Below, piece after piece: positions 35,291-49,200 of a stretch of DNA of 64,000 bases; within the stretch, counting starts at the first letter, position 1; every line of letters begins with the position of its first letter. The notes under the pieces were generated by a model. That model saw nothing but the letters and a program-made list of their open reading frames with translations. It was not told the origin of the DNA and made no database searches. The position numbers were made by a program, and so were the translations under genes. The DNA comes from Rhytidiadelphus loreus (lineage: Eukaryota; Streptophyta; Bryopsida; Hypnales; Hylocomiaceae): assembly GCA_947034895.1 (NCBI GenBank), contig OX344762.1, positions 2,544,501-2,608,500 on the forward strand, read 5' to 3'.

Positions 35291-36758
35291 AGGGAAGCGG
35301 CGTCAAGACCACGGTGGTACTCGTATCCAAGGGCTTAATAAGATTTGCAAGCGAAAAGTACCACCTAATGGAATCGAGGAAGTCGTAATTTATACTCCAG
35401 GTCCACAGTGGCTACGAGGGTGGTTACAGTCGGGATCGAGATGGTGAAGTTTCGCAGGGGAAGAAGACCAGACGAGCTGTTGAGCTCCACAAAGTAAAAC
35501 AAGAAGAAGAGGGATGACTGAGCGATGACGGGAGAGCCTTCCGGCAACAGATACGATCGGATACTGCCGGAGCTCGTGACCGCCGTTTAATTGCAAGACG
35601 GACGATCGGGGCCACAAAATATCAAACGAAGTAATTGAAGTCGACGTAGACAGAAACTCGTGGTCCGCAATCTGGGGAGTCAAATAATAGAACGACATGG
35701 AGCCTTCAGGAAACCAGAATCGATCGTATTAATCAGCGGGGGCTCTGCCACAGGGAAGGTAGCAAGCTTTACCCGATGCACCACAAGGCAAAAGGTAATA
35801 CGTTTCCCACAATTCACTGTTCACAAACGGGTAATATCACTACACCCTGTGGTAAACTGTGAATTCAAGAATTACATGAAACACGAAGAGGCAAAGTTTT
35901 GTATCTTTCCCTTATAGTGAAAAATTTTGCAAGGAAACTTTGGTTTTACCATGTGGTTCTTTGTTGAGGACATTATCCCATAAGGATTGTCTTCGTTGAG
36001 ACTCCCATCAAGTATAATAGACAAGTCTCTCTAACACCACAAGGAAGATACAGGCTTTTCCCTCTTGAGAAAGTGGGAAACCTAAAGGTCTTTCCCTCAT
36101 GGCACATATGTGTAAGAATGTATCCATCTTTCTGCATCATCAGATTAGCTCCTATTATTCACTATGTAGTTGAACAATCCAGTACTGGAATACCATGTGG
36201 TAATCCTAGACCATGAAGTTGGTCATTACCATGAGGTAATGGTAAACCATTAATTTGGCTATCACCATGTGGTAATGGTGAAATTTTTACCGCATAAAAT
36301 TTCCTTCATATTCGGGGAAAAACCTGGAAATACTTTGTTGAATCCCACATGGGAACAGAGTATACCTTCCTTGTGTGCATCCAAAGCAAGAGCAAGCGCA
36401 AGCTCGTCAATATAATCCGAATATATACTATAATTGTAAATGACTGGATTTTTTGATAGTTTGATTTTCAGGAACGCTTAGATAGAATTTGTACTAAATA
36501 ATCATATCTATGACGAATTTTAGTGTAGTTTTCGATAAGTCACCTGATGGAAACCGAGCTAGCTCGACACTACTCTAAAACGGGAGTCGAGCTAGCTGTG
36601 ACTCTAAACTGCATTTGAAGAGAATCCTTTGTGTTCAAAGTCTATCTACAAAACACGCTTCTATGATGACTGCAACGAAAATCTTCTCCAAAGTTCAAAA
36701 TGGTAGCAAGAATGGACACGACGGCGTTAATACGTAATGAGGGCCGTACCACCGAAAT

Positions 36759-37288
36759 TCACGCGACTGAGATTGCTGAAGATAATCCCTTCCTGGAGTA
36801 TCGTGTTGCAGATTCATCTGCCAAGTTCGTGGTCTGTTTCAGAGAGATTCCGGAGATGAAAGGCGTAGCTCCAGGAGACGTCCGAAAGAAACACACGAAA
36901 GTGAAATTCCCCTGGGACATATAATGATACTATGTGTACGAGAATTGAAGGCAGTAGCATCAACGGTAATGTTGGTGACGATGTTGGCGTCGATGGCCAC
37001 CTGAAACTTCGGGGGCAGGTTGGCGTTGTCAAAGTTGCCGTAGAAGAAGGTGAGCTTGAGGAGGTACGACTCGTTGTGGGTGACGGGCAGGGCGTAGCAG
37101 TTCTTGACACGAGCGTCGTCGAAGTAGCGGAGCGTCTGCATCTCCGTGAAGTTCTGGAGAGACCTGGTGAGGGTGACTGTTTGGGTCTTGCCGGAGGAAA
37201 TGTAGGGCCCCTCTGGCACCCAGGAGATAGAGGCCGGTGGCGGAGTCGACAGAACTAGAGGTTGCGCCGCAGTCGATGTTCAGAAAAC
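36759..37288 (-). pseudogene. Malectin-like domain exon of a receptor-like kinase, broken
   Basis: After a CCGAGCAG acceptor the minus strand reads GFLNIDCGATSSSVDS, the opening of the plant malectin-like (DUF) extracellular domain. A frameshift follows, then WVPEGPYISSGKTQTVTL, RSLQNFTEMQTLRYF and CYALPV...LLKLTFFYGNFD, and after another frameshift near 36,915 the segment FVCFFRTSPGATPFISGISL. These are the domain's typical blocks in the correct order. The family are cell-surface receptors with an apoplastic malectin domain, often leucine-rich repeats, one membrane helix and a kinase. None of the later parts is present: the frame ends at a TGA at 36,759-36,761 and no kinase motifs were found nearby. 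It is therefore a fragmentary, frameshifted copy. Confidence 0.7.
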
Positions 37289-38611
37289 CTGCTCGGAAAC
37301 CAATTATGGGGTGTCAGTGTGGGAAACTCAGTGCATGAATTCCACAAATATTAGATGAGATTCTCAAACTAGACATGGGGCCAGTAGACATGGGGCCAGT
37401 CACTTAGGAGAAACAATATGCGCTTTGTACGTGACCAGTGTAACAATTGTAGAACATAAATCTTGAGGTCTGACAACCCTACATCTCAAACTCTTGAATA
37501 GTAAATTTCAATGCCATATCAATGACATTGAATTGGTCCTGCACCAAAATTTGGATGGTCTTGAAAAATTCCATTGAGTCAGCACATCTTGACTTAATGC
37601 TTTTTTTATTCATAATAACTCAACACAATTTCAATCCATTTCTTGCCAACACTATTTCAATCGCCCTTGATAATGTACTAAATTAGTATTTATGATTTGA
37701 GGGGATTGAAAAATGTACCTGCTAGTATTAATTCAATCACACATTCATTGAAACTCTAACATCAAAGTAACCAATAGAGGTTGAAAACTTATTGAATCAA
37801 TTTTGATGAGGAGACTTATAAAGCATTTGAGTTTTTCAAAAATATCCACAACAACAATCAACTCTCATATTAACTAAAAACTTGAAGATGTTTATAAAAT
37901 AAGTGCCATCTTCACTAAAATTTGGAAGCACTTGAATGATTTGCAAAATGTTGATTTTCGAACAAGGTTGAGCTTTGACTAAAGGTTGTTGAACAGGTGC
38001 AAGATGATTTGAAAGGATGCCAGTATGTATAACACCATCTAGAATCATTTGTTCATACTAAAAAGAATAAAGTCACTATGTATTATTGAAGAATTGTAGA
38101 TTTTGGGCACAAAAATGAGTTTGAATGTATCATTTTAATTGTATGAACTTACTTGCAAAGGTCATTTTGTAGCTGACAATGTAGCAATTCCACATTTTAG
38201 TGAGCCTTGATGAAGTCAAAGAGTCCAATTTCATTCGAAAATTTAGACACTCCACATGTGGGACAAGTGAGATCCAACTTCTACCTTGACATCTCCACTT
38301 GACGAATCTATGATATAGAGCCTTGAAGTTATTAGGGTCATGATTTAGAACTTGCCATTCAAACCAACCATGTATCAAAGATGTCCTTGAAATTTACACA
38401 CTTAGAACTGTAGAAGAAATTAGTATCAAGAAAGATAGAGACATGGAGAAATTAGTATCAAGAAAAAGGAAACAATTAGAAATGAAATGAAAGCAATGGC
38501 GATCTAAATTGGTTTGGCAAGAGTTTCCTTAGATACAAGTGCCATGAGATGTGGGAGGTTCGCGTACACGAAGGATCACTTGGACGGCGAATGTCTTCTT
38601 CTTCTTGCAGT

Positions 38612-38686
38612 TTATCCAGGCTTCATGCGATCTTCATCAGCTGCTTCAGCCTCTTTCAGCCGTGTTTGTATCTTGTTCACTTGCTC
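38612..38686 (-). other. Candidate terminal exon of an unknown minus-strand gene
   Basis: After a TAGTTACAG acceptor a 25-codon frame reads EQVNKIQTRLKEAEAADEDR and ends MKPG then TAA. It is a charged helical segment. Candidate upstream pieces lie at about 38,807-38,840 (FPLYNVLGNL) and 38,895-38,990 (FEKEMLNAECFPLTMELSL, followed by a GTAAAT donor). The set looks like small exons of a host gene, but the family is not recognised and the joins are unproven. Confidence 0.2.
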
Positions 38687-39059
38687 CTGTAACTAGACAG
38701 AGTAGTACCTTTTGAATAAACAATAAACCCCGATTCTTGAGAAAAACAAGGTCGGACCAGTGCAGAGAACATAGACAATGTAATGAAAGCTAATTGAAAT
38801 GTACCAGCACCTAGGTTGCCGAGAACGTTGTACAAAGGAAAATCTAAAAAGCAATAGCGAGCACAAATGCGAAGTGAAGAATTTACCGTGTAAGCACGAA
38901 TCCCGTAGGGATAGTTCCATCGTCAATGGGAAACATTCAGCATTCAGCATCTCCTTCTCAAATACACAGAAACCTGCAGCCAATTGTGAACGACAAATAC
39001 ATTTGCAATGCGGCACTGATGGAGAAATTTGATTAGGTCAGATGGACGTTGATTTAATG

Positions 39060-40045
39060 TTTTGCGATTGGATAACTTAGTGGCCGGCGCAGATGTGACC
39101 GCTGGGGCGGCTTCTGGGTATCATGGGAAGTATTGGCGGTTCTCAATCTGCACACACTCACTCACTTCCTCCTTCTGAACTCTGCTTTTTCAGCATTGAG
39201 CTTTCGCTTGAGTGCCTGTGTTGTTTCTTGAATGCTTTTCGATCGCAGGCAAAAGAAATTTGTTAGAATGTCCAGGTATAGTGTTACTGATTTCATTCAT
39301 GGTCGAGTTTTGATAGTTTCTGCAATTCATTCAACCTCATTCAGTCGTTTAGCATGTAAGTTCTGTTTCAAATGCCAGTATTGTACGTTGCAGGTGGTCT
39401 AATTGATGATTCTTAATTATGACATTGTTGCGTTGTCTGGTTTGTGTGGTACGGGATGACATCATTCCTGCTTGTGCGGTCTTCGATCAATTGATCGTCG
39501 GTTCCTCCAGCACTCAAGGTATGGCGATTTTGCTCGGGGAATCGTATCAAGGATGCACATTGCGCAACCGACTAGCGGACAATGTATCTGGTGGTTATCA
39601 TGAATTTAAGTTTCACATCAGTGCAGTTGAACAGTCTTCGGCAGGGTCCCACTGAAGCTCCCCCTGTCTTTGCAGTCTGTGTTCGCATGGTTGCAACTGT
39701 GCACTAACCTTCGCATGTGAAGAAGAGGAAAAAGATCGTTTCTGAAAAGGATAAGTGGTCAAGTTTTCATTGGTTGTGTGCAGCGTACTTGGTTCAAGTT
39801 TTGTGTTTTGCAGCTCTATGCAGCACTGTGTATGGTCATTTCTGCTTGCTTGCTTTCATCTATGTTGCAACCAGATGGGAGTTTTATTAGGCTCTTTAAA
39901 TCTCTTAGATCATGTCTTTTGTTGTTTCAATGCAGGACTCCATTGTAGTGTAATTTCTACTGGTTCCTTCATCAGCATATTGTTGTGTTCCTCATGGCAT
40001 GTCCTATATAAGAAACAGTGGTATAGCTTCATATAATCATACTTA
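39060..40045 (+). other. Possible gene start region, unresolved
   Basis: Base composition becomes more balanced from 39,060. A TCGATCGCAG acceptor at 39,248 and a GTTGCAG acceptor at 39,393 are visible, as is an ATG-led 78-codon frame at 39,419. No family is recognised and exon joins could not be made open. It may be a divergently transcribed neighbour of the candidate minus-strand gene. Confidence 0.15.
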
Positions 40046-43000
40046 TGATTGAAATTTCAGCCATAAAATTATTCTTTTGAGAATGTTTATGTAGTCTAAT
40101 TTCTACTACAATCAGAAAATGTAGTTTTATTGCAATTGGAACATTGGGCTTATAGCCAAGGTCTATTGATTATAAAATGACACTAAATTTTGGTTTATAT
40201 CATGATGTTCTCTACTATAATACACACCTATGGTAAAACTTTCAAATAATTTAATTGTATAATTTTATATTTGATGTGAATTTTTTTCACTTTAATGTCA
40301 AAAATTCATAAAAATTTCAAACATGTACAAAAAAATTTAGATTTTTTTAACTCAAAGAAGACAAATGATCTCATCACTTAAAAACAAATACAATTTTTTT
40401 TATATTCTTAAATAGTGACAAATGGAAACATACAAAGTTAAGAAATTTAATGTTGGATTTTATGGGCATAGGTTGATCCTTTAGAAGTTAATTCTATTAA
40501 CATGATGAATACCAAATCACTATGTGTGAGCATTAGCTATGCTAAAAAACACCTAAATGCTTTCAAAAAAGGTTTTGTGTATGGTTCCTATTATAGGATT
40601 GGTATCCCTAAGCTCTAATAAAGCTTTTGTTGGCTCTCTTTGATAATTCCAAGGATATTATAGATTCCCTTAGAATACATATTTTGAACTTTGTAAGAAA
40701 AAATTGTGAGTTTTTATAGAGGTAAAAATAGGTCTATCTAATATCAGCCCTTGCGTATGGGGTTGTACATTTTCTAAAGCAAGAATCATGATGAGATGAT
40801 TTTACAAAGTGGTCACAATTAGGTGACCCTACCAAACAAAATTTTCTTGGTGAGTTTTCCTCCAAATCTTACTTGATTTTGACACTAGCACCTTTAACAT
40901 CAAGAAATGAAATAGCCAAACTTTTCAATGAAGACCACTTACCGTAGATATTTTGAAGATGAACGTGTATATGTAGATGATTCTATCCATTATTTTCTTC
41001 CTTGCATACATTCCAGGGTGTAAATTGGTCTACCAACAAAAATAAATCCAAAAAATTAATTAGCCTTTACCTTTGTTACGACTTTGTTAACATATGAAAG
41101 TGAAAACCCAAGATGTATACCTTGAATGAGTTTGTTTGTTTTGTTTGTTTGTTGTGGTGAAATCTTTGAAAATAGTGCATCCCCTAGTCATGTTCATAGT
41201 ACCATTAGAAAGTTCTTTGTGAAGAGGGGTGCATGGACTTTGTTTCGTAGCATTCTAACTCACCCCAGAAAAGATATTGAATTTTGAATTTTGATGAATT
41301 AGAAAAAATTAGAAAATTATTTTTACATTTCATTGTGATGTGGCAACAACATAGGGAGTAGTTTGTTTAAATATAACTCTGTTACAATGAACAGTTGCTT
41401 GTAACTTTGTGTGTAAGTCATAAGCTTTAGTTGTACTGCCACTTCCACCCAATGTTCGGGGAAAACCGCTAAACCAACAATGAAAATGTTGGCATTGTTG
41501 GGAAAAAAAATCATTTTTTCTCACACAAACACAAATGTGAGAAATGGGGAGAGCAATTGAAATTTTATTTTTTGGACAAAGTATAAATTTGTTATGAATT
41601 TTTTAGGTGTATAGCTTAATTGGCTTGTAGGTGATTCTAACTCCACCCTTGAGCTAGAACCTTAACACACGGGTTTTGTCAGCTAAATGAGAAAGTAACT
41701 CGTAGGGTGAACAATAAGCACCTTTCAAGCAATGGACACTTGAATTATGTTAATCTATTAAATAAAAGTCACTTTGACTTACAATTCCTAATTAAGATGT
41801 TAGTGTTAAAGGTTTGAAAGAGTGTCTGGAGAAATTTAATCTCAACTAAATTATTGATCAACTGAACCTATAGAAAACACCTTGCCTTTTCAAAAATGGT
41901 AAAGCAATTTGAATTCTGACTTCTTATGCAAAAGTTATTCAAGGATGAACTTTGACTTCTTAACTAACCAAAAAACTTCATCCACGGATTAAAAATAGCA
42001 AATCTTATTGAAATGATTTCAAATTCTAAGATTATGGTAATGATGATGTGGCTTAACTAATTCTAAGATTAAACTAATTTTTGACTTTACTTAAAGAATT
42101 TCATCCAAATTTATAACCAAATTTCATCCATCAATTTTCCTTTTAATATTAGGTATTTTTGAGAATAGAATTAGATATTGGAATCTTCAAAAGATTCTCC
42201 ACAAGATTCCAAATTTAAATAATTCTTTTAAAATTCTTAAAGATTCTTTAAACTTTACTTTCTATACTAATACGTTTTCACTTTCTACTCTAAGTTAGTA
42301 TTTTTTAAGGTTTTCAAGGGTTATATGGAAAAACACAATAAATCACCTTCCCAATAAGGTAAGTGATTTGGATGAAAGTTATTAATGGATGAATTTTTGA
42401 GTAAAATTCTAGTGGTTAAGTTCATCCATCAATTGTTTTTGACAAAAACATAAAATTAGAATTTTAATTTATCCAAAAATTCCAAAATTCCACCTAGACG
42501 ATTAGATTTCTTTTTTGATTTCTTTGGATGAATCTTCTCATTTTCATCCAAATTAATGTTCACAGTTCATCCACTTGTATTTTCTTAAATTTTTGGCTAT
42601 TTTCTAAGTGTGACTTATTGTTAAAACTTTCAAATAACAAACTATAATTTTTAAATTTCTTAACCCTAAATCTAAGACTCTAACTTAAATGGTTAATTTA
42701 AGTTAAAACATTCCAACAATTGAAAGGAAATCAAAAGCAAAGCAAAGTTAAATTTACCTCTCCAATGAAATTCTCAATTGTCTCATCCTCGAGGATCATC
42801 AAATGGATGGTCTCATATGGTCCATCGATCTTCATGTTTACTACTCCATTCCAAGTAAAAATTCACCGCTTAGGAATTATTGTCTTGTTCCTAATTGCTT
42901 TGATTTTTTCCTTCAAGTCTAATCTAATTTTGAGTTGTTTTGTAATTTTTTCCTAATTGTCTCAAAAATATTAGTTGGTTTAAAACAATCAAATCAAATC

Positions 43001-44700
43001 CAAATCCTACTAAATTCTAATTTTTCTAAATGCCTTAGGAAATTAGTTGGCTTCTTGTCTTTTGTATTTCAGCTTATTAGGCTTAATAAAACAAAATCCC
43101 AAACTAAAATCCAAGCATAATAAATGACTAACAAAAATCCAATGAATAGTTAAATTATTCTTTTGCAATTATTTATTTATATTATTCTAGGATTTTTGTT
43201 AGATTTGAATTTGGCCTATTAGACTATCTAATGACAACTAACCTAGTCTGATACCCCTAATGGAATCTCATTTAATGACTAACCAACAATTTAGATGAAT
43301 AGTAGAAGAATCAAAATCCCCACAAATTAGATGAATAGTAAAGAATCAAACCTCAATGAACTTGCAAAGGTCAACTTGTAATATTCTTCTTTAAATATCT
43401 CCCTTCCAACTTCCATGACTTATAGTTGTCACTCCTAAGTTTTCTTGTCTATTTGATTGTTGAGGTTTAAGTGGTTTGATAGGAGACTTACAACATGAGA
43501 GTTAGATTTTAATTTGAGAGTGCTTCAAAATTGTACTTGTTTAGCACAAGGATTCAATAATTTGTGTGTAATCGTACCTTAATGATTTCCAATAAGAGTT
43601 TGGAGTTGAGGTTTGGTAATGAAAATTTTGGTTGATCTAGAAATGGCATACCTTTCATATGTTGCCTTGAATGGCTTGTTGTTTTGTTGGTCTCTCAACC
43701 TATTCATCTCTCCTCAGCTGCTTGGTCTTCTTCAGCCTACACATTTCTCAATCCCTCCCGCTTAGTCTACCACGTGGCGAGGCATGGTTGGGCCATTCTC
43801 GGCTACTCCCCGGCTATTCCATAGTGGTTTCCGGTTGCTCGTTGGACCTTGGTACACGATAGACTAAAACAAACACTTTACTAACTATATGATTAGAATT
43901 TTTAAACTAACATTTTTGATTATTATGATGATACTACTTCAATCACTACTTCTTGGGTTTTGGGAGGAGATTTTTCCTATTATTTTAATTGAAATTGGAC
44001 TCTAATTTTTATGGGATTTGGGGGAATTTTTGATAAGCAACTAATAAATAAAGTGACTACTTCTAATATTTTTTTGGATTTTTTTGAATAAAGCTAAGGT
44101 TCTACAGACTATCCTATCCTCTAAATAATTCTAAGGTAATTATTTTGGGGGAATTTTTTGGAAAAGACTCTCAACTGAATAGCTAAAATTTCACTCGAAC
44201 AAAGGCAAATCACATGTGACCAACTTTCAAGCACTGACCACTTCCACAGTTCCACACAATGGTTCATGTTTCTACAAGAAAACGGAAAAATGGCAAAATG
44301 GTGTAAACTTGGAGCTTTAAATCTTTTTCTGTCAAAGTCAAAGCTTCACCATGTGAGGGCAATCCTAGGCAAAAACTTGTAAAATCTAAGTACTAGTTTT
44401 CTCTAATTCTCAAAGGAGGTACACATGACAATGTTTAACCAAATATTGGGAGTTCTGAATAGCCAAGTCAAAGTTATCCAAGTCTAGTCACTGAATGAGG
44501 TACATATGACAATGTTTAATCAAAAATCAATGATTAATCAAGCCAAACACTCGTTATACAACGAATTTTGGCATGTGTTGATATAAAAACTTTTGGCAAA
44601 GACTAGCTTCACCGCCTTAAAGAATTTATATCAAAATCTATTATTAGTTTATACAATAATTGTTAGTAGTTTGCAATTTTTAAGGCAAATAGAGTTTGGG
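40046..44700. other. AT-rich intergenic, nothing recognised
   Basis: No frame of note, only weak TTCATCCA-type runs at 42,060-42,560. No transposon ends were recognised. Confidence 0.45.
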
Positions 44701-44712
44701 GATTTTTTTCCT

Positions 44713-44905
44713 CCACAACTCTCGAAAATCAAAGTTTTAGGGCTTTGAGTGTCCAAATCCAAGTAAGAAAACAAGTCAACTTTAAAAAATAATAGAGTTG
44801 GGGGGGGCTCCACAACTCTCGAAAATCAAAGTTTTGGGGCTTTTAGCCTCCAAATTCAAGCAAGAAACAAGTCAACTATTACATGTGTTTTGGCTCTCAG
44901 GGAGG
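44713..44905 (+). repeat. 97-bp direct duplication
   Basis: CCACAACTCTCGAAAATCAA begins at 44,713 and again at 44,810; the following 60 bases match with a few changes, ending at AAGTCAACT. Confidence 0.85.
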
Positions 44906-45543
44906 GATGTGAGTTCCCAACTCGAAACTCCCCTAAGAACCGCTGAAACCCGATGTTCTCCGCCTGTGCTGACTTGGTCGAGAGATTGCTAGGTTAGTTT
45001 TTTCAGGAAAAAATAAAAAAATAAAAAAATATAACTTTGTTTCTCATTTTAAGGACTTAAAATTTTATTTTTTTATTTTTTTATTTTTTTCAAAAATAAA
45101 TTAATCTGACAGCGGCATTCTTTCACTGTCGAGGGAATAACGCCGGGAACGGCCTTGAAACGGCCCTCTGGACCCCGAAATCTCTTCTAATGCTTTGAAG
45201 GAACCTTCCAAACCTTCAAAGCACAAACAATTAAAATGAAATAGCCAATTCTTGACTTAAAAGTGCTCCGACAACGTGTCGTTAGCACAACAAGACTAAC
45301 AATAAAAAACGAAATAAGATAATGAGAATGAGGGTATTGACAACCTTGAGGAAGGGCCTTTTATACTCGTCCAGGCCCTCCACGGTAAGTTGTCGGTGGA
45401 AATACTCTTACTTTCTACTTAGTTATTTTCCTAAACTACTCTAATGTAATTGCAAAATAATCTTTGTTTAATGGTGGAAATATCTAGAATCCCCTCCATT
45501 TAGCTAATGGATCTTGGGAAAATCAAACCTAAGATCTTATTCT

Positions 45544-45897
45544 AAAAATATTTTGAAATTAACCTACTTAACTAAATATTTTGCAAATTAATCTTAAGTT
45601 AATTCCAAATTGTCTTTCTTTAGTCCAAAGTAGGCAAGTAAAGATATCTTGAGCAAATCCAATCTTTGATTTTTCAAAAGATATTTGTAAAATCACCGTA
45701 GATTAATCACAAATTACTATAAAAAGTCAAACTAAGGGCTAACCCTCTCTATCTTTTAGTAACAAATCAAAATCAAAAACCAATTACGCCATTGCGTTTA
45801 GAAGACCCCAATTAGCCTCAAAGATCCCTTACTGCTACTTCCTTGGCCGTTTTTAAACACAATTTTAAATCTCGGTAACTCCATTAAAAATTAAAAA
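45544..45897 (+). repeat. Dispersed repeat, copy B (partner at 1-430)
   Basis: Same orientation and order as the copy at the left edge of the window, somewhat more AT-rich, consistent with C-to-T decay of this copy. Upstream at 45,110-45,260 are GC-richer palindromic motifs such as CTTTGAAGG..CCTTCAAAG. Confidence 0.7.
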
Positions 45898-46247
45898 TCC
45901 AAGGTTGCTAGCATGTGATCTTGTGAGCATGAGCTCGTGAGCCTGTGAGCAGGAAATTTTTTGCGAAGAAAAAACAAATTCGGTATTCATGACCGTGGAT
46001 TTAGAATATTTAAGTTTTAGAAAATATAGAGTCATTATAATGAAATTTGAGGAACTTGTATATATATGTGGATGATGTTTTAGGAGAGAATAAATTGTAA
46101 TTATTGTCAATAGGATTCTAGATGTAAAAAATTCAAATTCAAATTCAAATAACAAGTGTCCAAGATATAGCCATAAGATACACAAATCCAATCATAATAA
46201 AAATCTACACATAATAGTTCAACTCAAGAGATGTGAATCTCAAGATT

Positions 46248-49200
46248 CTAAGTGGCAGTGTACTCTGTTGCAGAATTGTTAGTCGTAGATGATGATGATG
46301 ACTCTGAAGTTTCTCTACCCTCACATGCACTACCATCTATATAATCCAAAACATTCAAAGCATATGTATCGTTACGGCATTTTGGTTTAGAACATCCAAA
46401 CTCAGTCTGCAAATGCCGATGTCATCTACTCGGCATAGATGGGAAGATGAAAAGGCTTCTCTGGACTCAAGAGAAGACTTTGTCTCTTCATCAATCCACC
46501 TACTGATGTTAATCGTTGAAGACTGCAAGTAGAAGTGAAACAACCTTAGATTCACAAATGTTCAACATAACATGGAAAAAAGGAAATACAGAAAAGTCAC
46601 AAAATTACTTACTGAATGGTGTCTTTTGTGCAAACTTGTGAGCTACAATGGCCATACCGTTCAGATCTTCGGATTCTTGACCTACCACTAGTGGTTGTGT
46701 TGGCACTACAACCGGGATAAACTTCTTCATGGGTTTGAGGATGGCTTTAAAAATGTCCCCGTCCTCTTCTAACACTACAATGTGATGCCCTGTGCCACGA
46801 CAAGCGATAATAGATGCACCTGTCCACATTGAACAATACCAAATAAATAAATTGAATGATGCATTTACAAATTACAAATCAAATCCATGGTTATTCAATT
46901 AAATTTTCACTTGTAGCTACACTGCAATCTAGAACTACATCTCTTTTGTTGGTTGAGGCTTCAAAGAGCAATTGGAAAAACCAAAGGTCTTTTTCTCAAG
47001 CCCCACGCCATGGCTTAGGGCCATCCATCGCCAAGTCGCTTTCCTTGGTGAAGTTCACCAAGATATCGTCACGTCCAATGTCAAGACCCGCACTCTTCAT
47101 CATCTGTGTGTATTTGAAAGAGAAGTTGGATTTCCCTTTCGCACCCAAATCCTTCACGAAAAGGGTGATTGAAAACTTCTGTGTCTATAAGCATCTCAAA
47201 AAAATTAAGAATTGAATTACAAAATGAATGATAAACTAATACCATTTTCCTAAGAATATGGCATACACTTACTGTGGTTGTATTATCCAATGCTGAAGTC
47301 AAGTGCAAGCGATTTATGCCCAACCACTCCTTTAACATCGGGTAAATCTCACACAATCCTTTAATTGAGCTTTTTGAAGCCACAGAGAATGAGTGGATAA
47401 TTATAAAACATCCATACTCCTATAGATGCCTTTCTGCAAAAGCAAATACTGACTATATAGCCTCATACTCAATGTCTTCATTCTATGCCGGAACCTCTTT
47501 TTTTGTATTGGAAATCCCCAAAACATGTAGATTCTCCGGACAATTGAAGAAGATGAGATCCACCCCTAGCCTTCGGTTAACTACACAATTGAAAAATTGA
47601 GACTTCCTTGGTGATACCTACAATAAAATCGCATTCACAAAAATGAATTATAAATTCACATGATTCTCAAGTCATTGAAGTCAAAAAATATATTTGTTAT
47701 TAAAACCCCCAAAATATTACCTTCTTCAAGAAATCCATAACCTCTGAATACTAAGTCGACTTAGGAGACTGCATGTCATCCACGAGGTCATCAATAGAGA
47801 TGTTAAGGATTAAATCCTTTGTGTCATCTCCCTCATCTTCAAGAAGGACAAGAGCTTGGGTCTCGTGAGTGATGACATCTTAAGTCAATTGCGAGAAGGC
47901 CTTCCTCTTCACTCTGACTTGAGACGTGCGTTGCATTTGCAAGACTTGATCCACTATAGAAGATGCTGGAATTGGAGCTTTAGGGTCCACCTTTTTTTTG
48001 CCTTTGACCTTTTTCTTCTCTTCCTTTTTCTTCTCCTTCTTCTGCTCCTTCTCTAGCAACTTTGCGATTCTGTCAGCTTCTTTCTTCTCCTTCGTACTGA
48101 AGATAAGTTTCTCCCAAGCTTCCTTCTTTTTGTCATTGTGCTCCCTCCTGTTGATGGCCCTCCTCTTCTATCTCTCACTGAGGTCTACAAACTCCTCAAC
48201 GTCCAAGTTAATGGCACCAAGGCCTTCAAATGACTTCCTGTATCCTACTTTTGACGATGGCGTGAAGGTGATGTGGCATTCCAAATACTACCCTCCTCCA
48301 TTGAGATGAGCTGTGGTGAACGTCCAAAGTTGGTTCATAGTATACGTGCAATCCGCCGAACTATGATCAAGCCATGTAGACAAAAAAGGAGGTAGATCAT
48401 TTTGAGAAATTGCACCCTTTGGTAGGAGCTCCAACTTGAAATACTTGAAGGTCAATGAAAAAAATCAATTACATACAAGTTCTAAACTCTACCAGAAATA
48501 AAATAGTTTTGGTGCATAAAAAAATGCGTCCAAAAAAGAATGGAAATTAATTAAAGAAATAGAAATTCAATAAAGAATTTCAAATGACGATTGAAAAAAA
48601 ATAGATATTGAAAAAAAAACATTCAAACCACATCGTGGACCAAAAGTTGGGGATCCGACTAAGGTCTTAGAGGTACTAGTTGGACCCCCAACTATTGGTA
48701 CACCTCTTTGTTTCTACTTATTTTAGAAGTGAACCCAACCTAAGAATACAATAAATAATTTATGACTAGGGTGCCCAATAATATAGAAAGGAAAGCTGGA
48801 TGAAAGAAAAATAAAATGGAAATCTATTTGGTACCAAAAATTGTAGGTCTACTTGGCATCTCCAAGACTTTAGTCGGATCCGACTATGGTCTTGAAGGTA
48901 CTAGCTTGACCCCCAACTTTTGGTATCCCTCTTAATTTCAAGTCATTTTTTTAATAGATTTTATTCCATCACATCAAATTCATAAATTGCAATATATAAT
49001 CTTCATCCTTGATTAGATAATTGACTCATGGAAAGTTCAAAAAACAAACTGGAAAAGAGCTCTACAAACTACTTGGCTAGAGCCTTCAAAATTCATGAAG
49101 TTCTTGAAGTAGTTTGCTCCTTTTAAATGCGCCATGAACCCTTGCTCCCAAATCTTCCTCCTCCATCTTTCTACGTAATCCAATAGGTGCTCTTGGCATT

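Noticed and set aside
36180..36300. Repeated ACCATGTGGTAATGGT palindromic motifs as a possible operator or binding array
   Set aside because: Only three loose copies, low complexity, no adjacent gene to regulate.
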